This document shows, in pieces, positions 5,358-10,083 of a DNA stretch of 10,083 nt (positions are counted from its first letter, which is position 1; the number at the start of each line of letters is the position of its first letter). Under the pieces are notes generated by a model. It saw only the letters and a list, made by a program, of their open reading frames with translations. It was not told the DNA's origin and did not search any database. Source of the DNA: Alphaproteobacteria bacterium (GTDB lineage: Bacteria > Pseudomonadota > Alphaproteobacteria > Micropepsales > Micropepsaceae). The DNA lies in contig PKWC01000210.1 in the NCBI GenBank assembly GCA_003131925.1, forward strand, positions 250 to 10,332, given 5' to 3'. A program made the position numbers and the translations under genes.

Positions 5358-7050
5358 TGTCACTGCGGCCGGCCGCTCAAAAACGGACTGGGAAATTGCG
5401 CAGGAAGCGACGCTGCTCCCGATTCAGGACATTGCGGGCAAGCTCGGCATTCCGCCCGAGAGCGTCGAACCCTTCGGGCATCACAAGGCGAAGATCGCCA
5501 TGGATTTCGTCGAGCGGCGCTTCGCCGACGGGCCTGATGGCAAGCTCATTCTGGTCACGTCGATCAACCCGACGCCGGCTGGCGAGGGAAAAACGACTAC
5601 CACTGTCGGCCTCGGCGATGCCCTCAATCGCAAAGGCAAGCGGACGGCGATTTGTCTGCGCGAACCGAGTCTTGGGCCCTGTTTCGGCATGAAGGGTGGC
5701 GCGGCGGGCGGCGGCTATGCCCAGGTGGTCCCGATGGACGAGCTCAATCTGCACTTCACGGGAGATTTCCATGCCATCGGAGTCGCCAACAATCTCCTTG
5801 CCGCCCTGGTCGACAATCACATCTATTGGGGTAATCCGCTCGACATCGACGAGCGGCGGATCACTTGGCGGCGCTGTCTCGATATGAACGACCGCGCCCT
5901 TCGCTCGATCGTCTCCTCGCTTGGCGGTGTTTCGAACGGTTTCCCCCGCGAGGATGGATTCGACATCACCGTCGCCTCGGAGGTGATGGCGATACTCTGT
6001 CTTTCCACCTCGCTCCAGGATCTTGAGCGGCGGCTGTCGAACATCATCGTAGCTTCGACTCGGGATCGTGCCCCTGTCCGGGCAAGCGACCTGAAGGCGC
6101 AGGGCGCGATGACCGCAACACTCAAGGACGCGATCAAGCCCAATCTCGTGCAGACGCTCGAGAACAATCCGGTCTTCGTGCATGGCGGCCCATTCGCGAA
6201 CATCGCTCACGGCTGCAATTCCGTCCTTGCGACCAGGCTCGGGCTGAAGCTTGCGGATTACGTGGTGACCGAGGCCGGGTTCGGCGCGGATCTGGGAGCC
6301 GAGAAATTCTTCGATATCAAATGCCGCAAGGCGGGACTGTCGCCTTCGCTTGCCGTGGTCGTCGTAACGGTCCGGGCGCTGAAATTCCACGGCGGCGTTC
6401 CCCGAAAGGACCTGGGCGTGGAAAACGTTGCCGCGGTCGTCAAAGGCCTCGCCAATCTTGCGCGCCATCTCGAGAACGTCCGCAAGTTCGGTGTGCCGGC
6501 GGTGGTGGCGGTGAACCATTTTGCTTCTGACACGAAGCCGGAACTCGACGCGACATTGGAAGGCTGCCGCAGACTTGGTACGCGAGCCGTGGTCTGTCGA
6601 CATTGGGCGGAGGGCGGCGCAGGCGCCGAGGCTCTCGCCGACCTAGTGATCGCAGCAATCGACGAGGGTGCTGCAAACTTCCACACGCTGTATCCCGACT
6701 CCATGAAACCATTGCAGAAAATCGAAACGATCGCGTTCCAGATCTACCACGCGGGCGACGTGGTGCCGTCGAAGCAGGCATCGGACCGTCTGGCCGAACT
6801 CGAGAGGTTCGGTTTTGGCAATCTGCCGGTTTGCATCGCCAAGACCCAGTATTCCAATTCCGCGGATCCGGACGCCTACGGCGCGCCCACCGGGCATGTG
6901 CTGCCGCTGCGCGAAGTGCGCCTGTGCGCCGGCGCAGAATTTATCGTCGCGATCTGCGGGGACATCATGACGATGCCCGGTCTGCCCCGGCAGCCCTCCG
7001 CAGAGTCGATCATGGTCGACCGGCACGGCCATATCGTGGGACTCTCGTGA
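5350..7050 (+). CDS. fhs: Formate-tetrahydrofolate ligase (10-formyltetrahydrofolate synthetase)
   Basis: This enzyme activates formate with ATP and joins it to tetrahydrofolate to give 10-formyltetrahydrofolate, used for purines, formyl-Met-tRNA and, in some bacteria, C1 assimilation. The 566-residue length is normal for the family (about 555-560). The ATP-binding loop is intact at residues 74-84 (PTPAGEGKTTT). The second signature, EPSLGPCFGMKGGAAGGGYA, is at 105-124, followed by LNLHFTGDFHAIGVANNLLA and later VVTEAGFGADLGAEKFFDIK. The C-terminus contains AGAEFIVAICGDIMTMPGLP, also conserved. The ATG at 5350 lies within the VanZ 3' end (8-nt overlap) and is preceded by GGAAAG at 5333-5338. 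The GNAT gene follows after 7 nt. It works on the same folate pool as the cyclo-ligase two genes upstream. All key regions are present, so an active enzyme is expected. Confidence 0.97.
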   Translation: MNDVTAAGRSKTDWEIAQEATLLPIQDIAGKLGIPPESVEPFGHHKAKIAMDFVERRFADGPDGKLILVTSINPTPAGEGKTTTTVGLGDALNRKGKRTAICLREPSLGPCFGMKGGAAGGGYAQVVPMDELNLHFTGDFHAIGVANNLLAALVDNHIYWGNPLDIDERRITWRRCLDMNDRALRSIVSSLGGVSNGFPREDGFDITVASEVMAILCLSTSLQDLERRLSNIIVASTRDRAPVRASDLKAQGAMTATLKDAIKPNLVQTLENNPVFVHGGPFANIAHGCNSVLATRLGLKLADYVVTEAGFGADLGAEKFFDIKCRKAGLSPSLAVVVVTVRALKFHGGVPRKDLGVENVAAVVKGLANLARHLENVRKFGVPAVVAVNHFASDTKPELDATLEGCRRLGTRAVVCRHWAEGGAGAEALADLVIAAIDEGAANFHTLYPDSMKPLQKIETIAFQIYHAGDVVPSKQASDRLAELERFGFGNLPVCIAKTQYSNSADPDAYGAPTGHVLPLREVRLCAGAEFIVAICGDIMTMPGLPRQPSAESIMVDRHGHIVGLS

Positions 7051-7057
7051 GGCTAGC

Positions 7058-7624
7058 GTGACCACGCCGGACGACGCGCACTCTGCGCCGACGCTCGAAA
7101 CCCGCCGCTTGTGCCTGCGTGTCCATTCCGTGTCCGATTTCGAGGACTGCGCGGCGATGTGGAGCGATCCGCAAGTTATGCGTTATCTGAGCGGCAGGCC
7201 GTTCACGAGAGAAGAGTCGTGGGCGCGGCTCCTTCGCTACATTGGGCATTGGCAATTGCTGGGGTTTGGCTTTTGGGTGGTGCGCGAAAAGACAACTGGA
7301 CGTTTCGTCGGCGAAGTCGGTCTTGCCGATTTGCGCCGCGACCTCCAGCCCTCGATCGACGGCGCGCCGGAGATCGGCTGGGTGCTTTCGCCATGGGCGC
7401 ACGGCAACGGTTTTGCGACGGAGGCCGCGAGTGCGGCGCTCGGATGGATAGCTACGCGCTTTGGACCGCTGCGAACGGTCTGTATTATCCACCCAGAAAA
7501 TTCGGCGTCTTTGAGCGTCGCACAAAAATGCAGCTTCACGGAATTTGCGCGCACGACCTACAAGGACTCGCCCATCATCCTGTTCGAACGAGTGCCGAGC
7601 CCGAAGGATCCGTCACCCCGGTGA
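7058..7624 (+). CDS. GNAT-family N-acetyltransferase (RimJ/RimL-like)
   Basis: The 188-residue protein has the RimJ/RimL-type GNAT layout. It begins with LETRRLCLRVHSVSDFED and MWSDPQVMRYLSGRPFTREE. The strand GFGFWVVREKTTGRFVGEVG follows, and then the acetyl-CoA-binding motif A at residues about 105-124 (EIGWVLSPWAHGNGFATEAA; the HGNGFA fits the R/Q-x-x-G-x-G/A loop with His in place of the usual Arg/Gln). Motif B is represented by CIIHPENSASLSVAQKCSFT, containing the conserved N-x-x-S. Such enzymes acetylate amino groups of ribosomal proteins, small molecules or toxins; the substrate cannot be read from sequence. The start is GTG 7058, 7 nt after the fhs stop, with only a weak ribosome binding site (GAGGC). 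It is probably the last gene of the one-carbon operon, though a functional link to folate is not shown. Confidence 0.87.
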   Translation: MTTPDDAHSAPTLETRRLCLRVHSVSDFEDCAAMWSDPQVMRYLSGRPFTREESWARLLRYIGHWQLLGFGFWVVREKTTGRFVGEVGLADLRRDLQPSIDGAPEIGWVLSPWAHGNGFATEAASAALGWIATRFGPLRTVCIIHPENSASLSVAQKCSFTEFARTTYKDSPIILFERVPSPKDPSPR

Positions 7625-7655
7625 TTGTGACGCATTATGGCCGTTCCGTGAATTT

Positions 7656-7682
7656 GTCGCGCGCCATCCCGGACAGCGCGAC
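7656..7682. terminator. 7-bp perfect inverted repeat behind the GNAT gene
   Basis: GTCGCGC (7656-7662) and GCGCGAC (7676-7682) are exact reverse complements with a 13-nt loop, 31 nt after the GNAT stop. It may form a stable RNA hairpin ending the upstream operon, but no T-run follows. An operator for the downstream gene is the alternative. Confidence 0.3.
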
Positions 7683-7724
7683 GATGGAACCTGTCTTGTC
7701 GGCAACACTTAGACATAAGGGAAC

Positions 7725-7730
7725 GAGAGG
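7725..7730 (+). promoter_or_regulatory. Shine-Dalgarno GAGAGG fixing a TTG start
   Basis: GAGAGG stands 8 nt before TTG 7739. There is no ATG or GTG in this frame between the upstream stop (7649-7651) and ATG 7826, and ATG 7826 has no comparable site and would cut off the basic segment before the membrane helix. This supports TTG as the initiation codon. Confidence 0.6.
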
Positions 7731-7738
7731 ACGCTGGT

Positions 7739-10083
7739 TTGGCTGCACATATCCTGACGATAGCCTTCAGGCCGCGCCGAAATGCGCAGAAGTTGCTACG
7801 TCTGGCGAGCCCATCGCTCGGTACGATGCTCTGGCTCTCCAGCATCCTACTTCTGGTTGCAGTCTTTCTGATGGTTGCGTCGGCCGCGCTGCAGGAAATT
7901 CGAACCTCTCGACTCCAGTCCGACATTTTCACGAAGCAGGCCCGCGAACTGACCTACACGATCGCCCCGGGCGCGAGCGCCAAGTTGCGTTTCCCGAATG
8001 GCGGTCCCTATGACGCACGGCTCGGTTATTCGCGCCTTCCGCAATTCATCGCGCGATTGAAGGCGCAACATTTCGCCGTCACGCGTCAGGCGGTCCAGTC
8101 TTCCGGTCTCCGCGCAATCGCGGACTCTCACGGTTATGCAATCTACGCCGAGAAGCAGCATGCCGGCCTCGCGCTGAAAGACCGCGCGGGCTCGCCCCTG
8201 TACCAGGCCAGCTATCCCGAACGCTCTTATGATAAATTCGAATCGGTTCCGCCCCTTGTGGTCCGCACGCTGCTCTTCATCGAGGACAAGGACCTGCTCG
8301 AAAAAGACCATCCCCATTACAATCCTGCCGTCGAATGGAAGCGATTCCTCCAGGCCTCCGCGGGATGGATGGCGGGATGGCTCAATCCGCGCCTCAAGCA
8401 CGGCGGCGGTAGCACGCTGGCGACACAGACCGAGAAGTTCCGCCATTCTCCTGGGGGGCGGACGCAAGGGGTGATTGAAAAACTTCGCCAGATGGATGCG
8501 GCCACCTTGCGCGCCTATCTCGGCGGCCCCGACACCTATGCCGCACGCCAGCAGATTGTGACCACCTATGTGGATTCGACGCCTCTAGGTTCGCGGCCGG
8601 GCTATGGCGAGATTATCGGCGTGGGCGATGGCCTGAGAGTCTGGTACGGAACCGATTTCGCGGAGGCAAACCGGATTCTTGCCGATCCGAATTTCGGCGA
8701 TATCAGGCGCAAGGCGGAAATCTACAAGCAGGTGCTGAGCCTCATGCTCGCCGAGCGCCGGCCGGCCTATTATCTCGCCGCCGACCGCAGCGCGCTTCTT
8801 GCCCTGACGAACAATTATCTGCGGCGGTTGGCCACGCAGAAGGTGATCGGCCGCACGCTTTACGACGCCGCGCTTCAAATGCCTCTCCCCTTCCGTGCGC
8901 AAGCACCGGCACCCGCGCCGGTCTCCTATGTCGGGCGCAAGGGCGCGGATGCCATTCGCACCGAATTGTTGAGGCTCGTCGGCGCCAACAGTCTTTACGA
9001 TCTCGACCATGTCGACCTCGGCGCGACGAGCACCATCGACGCAGCCGCGCAACGGCGCGTGACCGATTTCCTCGCGCAATTGCGGGACCCCGATCAAGTC
9101 AAGACATTGGGACTGGAAGGCAAGGAACTTCTGGGCGGCGGCGATCCCGCGCTCGTGAACTACAGTGTTGTGCTCTACGAACATACCGCCGGCCACAATC
9201 TGGTGCGCGTGCATGCCGACAGCATGGACCAGCCCTTCGATCTGAACTCGGGCGCCAAGCTGCAGCTCGGATCGACCGCCAAGCTGCGCACGCTGATCAA
9301 CTATCTCCAAATTGTCTCCCGCCTCCACGACCGCTTTGCCGGCCTTCCTCCGCGCAAACTGCATGCGCTGATGCCGCAGGCGCGCGATCCCCTGTCACAA
9401 TGGGCGCTCGGCTATCTCACGGGTATGCAGGATCGGCGCCTGCAACCCATGCTCGACGCCGCGATGCAGCGTCACTATTCCGCCGGCCAGGGCGGCTTTT
9501 TCACGGGCGGCGGCTTCCATGCGTTCCACAATTTCGCGAAGTGGGAGGATTCCGGCAATCCGACGGTGGAAACCGCGTTTGCGAATTCCATCAATCTGGC
9601 TTTCATTCGCATACTTCGCGATATCGAACGCTTCTATGTCGCCGAGGACCATTTGCAGGGCGACGCGCTCAGCGATGAACCGAGCGATGCGGCGCGGGCC
9701 GCGTTTCTCCAGCGCTTCGCCGATCAGGAAGGCCGCACCTTCCTCGACAAATTCATCCGCGAATTCCGCGGCCTCGACTCGGAACAGCGACTCTCACTGT
9801 TGCCCCGGAAGACCGGCCCCTACGTGAAGCGGCTGACGGTCGTCTTCCGCTCCGTGCATCCGCGGGCCAGCGTGGCGGAGCTCGACGCCTTCCTCAAACG
9901 CGAGACGAAGGGCAGGCTGGATCACAAGGAGCCGCTCGAAAAATTGTACGCGGCATACGGCGTCGATCGCTTCTCGCTCGCCGACAGAGGCTATCTGAGC
10001 CACGTGCATCCTCTTGAGCTGTGGCTCGCGTCCTGGCTCGAACAGCACCCGCAGGCCACGCGAACGGAGATCATGCAGGCGGG
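7739..10083 (+). CDS. Class A penicillin-binding-protein-like transglycosylase (GT51) with divergent transpeptidase-like domain, 3' end outside window
   Basis: The frame is open from TTG 7739 to the window end (781 complete codons). A basic N-terminus is followed by one membrane helix at about 33-51 (WLSSILLLVAVFLMVASAAL), so the rest is periplasmic. The GT51 glycosyltransferase domain shows FIEDKDLLEKDHPHYNPAVE (Glu182 in the position of the catalytic Glu of EDxxFxxH), GGGSTLATQTEK at 222-233, and RQQIVTTYVDSTPL with GEIIGVGDGLRVWYGTDF. These enzymes polymerise lipid II into glycan strands. A transpeptidase-like domain begins near TSTID (430-434), with SxxK as S512-TAK515 in LGSTAKLRT and SxN as S617-I-N619 in FANSINLAFIR. 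The usual KTG(T/S) box is not clearly reached: a KTGP at 691-694 is in an unlikely context. The sequence around SxxK lacks the usual Pro-Gly-Ser-x-x-Lys-Pro form, so transpeptidase activity is uncertain. It starts 114 nt after the GNAT gene and is probably independently transcribed. Confidence 0.85.
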   Translation, partial: MAAHILTIAFRPRRNAQKLLRLASPSLGTMLWLSSILLLVAVFLMVASAALQEIRTSRLQSDIFTKQARELTYTIAPGASAKLRFPNGGPYDARLGYSRLPQFIARLKAQHFAVTRQAVQSSGLRAIADSHGYAIYAEKQHAGLALKDRAGSPLYQASYPERSYDKFESVPPLVVRTLLFIEDKDLLEKDHPHYNPAVEWKRFLQASAGWMAGWLNPRLKHGGGSTLATQTEKFRHSPGGRTQGVIEKLRQMDAATLRAYLGGPDTYAARQQIVTTYVDSTPLGSRPGYGEIIGVGDGLRVWYGTDFAEANRILADPNFGDIRRKAEIYKQVLSLMLAERRPAYYLAADRSALLALTNNYLRRLATQKVIGRTLYDAALQMPLPFRAQAPAPAPVSYVGRKGADAIRTELLRLVGANSLYDLDHVDLGATSTIDAAAQRRVTDFLAQLRDPDQVKTLGLEGKELLGGGDPALVNYSVVLYEHTAGHNLVRVHADSMDQPFDLNSGAKLQLGSTAKLRTLINYLQIVSRLHDRFAGLPPRKLHALMPQARDPLSQWALGYLTGMQDRRLQPMLDAAMQRHYSAGQGGFFTGGGFHAFHNFAKWEDSGNPTVETAFANSINLAFIRILRDIERFYVAEDHLQGDALSDEPSDAARAAFLQRFADQEGRTFLDKFIREFRGLDSEQRLSLLPRKTGPYVKRLTVVFRSVHPRASVAELDAFLKRETKGRLDHKEPLEKLYAAYGVDRFSLADRGYLSHVHPLELWLASWLEQHPQATRTEIMQA

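Noticed and set aside
5377..6603. 408-codon open frame on the - strand opposite fhs
   Set aside because: fhs has all family motifs on the + strand; the antisense frame is Arg/His-rich, resembles no family, and is the usual product of high-GC codon usage.
8585..9364. 259-codon open frame on the - strand within the PBP-like gene
   Set aside because: The + strand frame shows GT51 and transpeptidase-like motifs throughout this stretch; the antisense frame has no recognisable domain.
9809..9820. KTGP in the PBP-like protein as its KTG active-site box
   Set aside because: It is followed by P rather than T/S and lies only about 75 residues after SxN in a charged, helical-looking segment; the true box, if any, is expected further downstream.

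Overview
The window is high-GC chromosomal DNA, densely packed with genes and with no RNA genes, mobile elements or CRISPR arrays that I can see. The leucyl aminopeptidase to DNA polymerase III chi order at the left edge, the Rv0121-type PPOX protein, the membrane-anchored 'NTWKEIA' helix-turn-helix protein and the PAS-like LuxR regulator together suggest an alphaproteobacterium. The genus is not resolved from this sequence.

Left block (1-1971, all + strand): the 3' end of pepA (M17 leucyl aminopeptidase), then holC (clamp-loader chi subunit), a membrane protein combining a PLDc_N-like hairpin with TPR repeats, and a PPOX/F420-type flavin-binding protein of the Rv0121 family. Gaps are 31, 27 and 1 nt, so these could be one transcription unit. 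It ends against a convergent gene.

Regulator block (2018-3332): two regulators are transcribed away from each other. On the - strand is a 148-aa helix-turn-helix protein with one C-terminal membrane segment. On the + strand is a short PAS-like/LuxR-HTH protein. The roughly 200-bp divergent region carries two perfect inverted repeats (8+8 bp with a 7-bp spacer; 7+7 bp with a 1-bp centre), which are good operator candidates.

One-carbon block (3378-7624, all + strand): 5-formyltetrahydrofolate cyclo-ligase, a VanZ-family membrane protein, formate-tetrahydrofolate ligase (fhs) and a GNAT acetyltransferase. Spacing is tight (6-nt gap, 8-nt overlap, 7-nt gap), which suggests an operon. Two of its members feed the formyl/methenyl-tetrahydrofolate pool.

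Right block (7739 to the window end): the first 781 codons of a class A penicillin-binding-protein-like enzyme. It has a TTG start with a good Shine-Dalgarno, an N-terminal membrane anchor, a GT51 transglycosylase domain and a divergent transpeptidase-like domain. It runs off the window.

I found no convincing undescribed system. The points most worth a second look are the divergent regulator pair with its palindromes, the cyclo-ligase gene without an ATG or GTG start directly in frame behind the LuxR stop codon, and the VanZ gene embedded between two folate enzymes.
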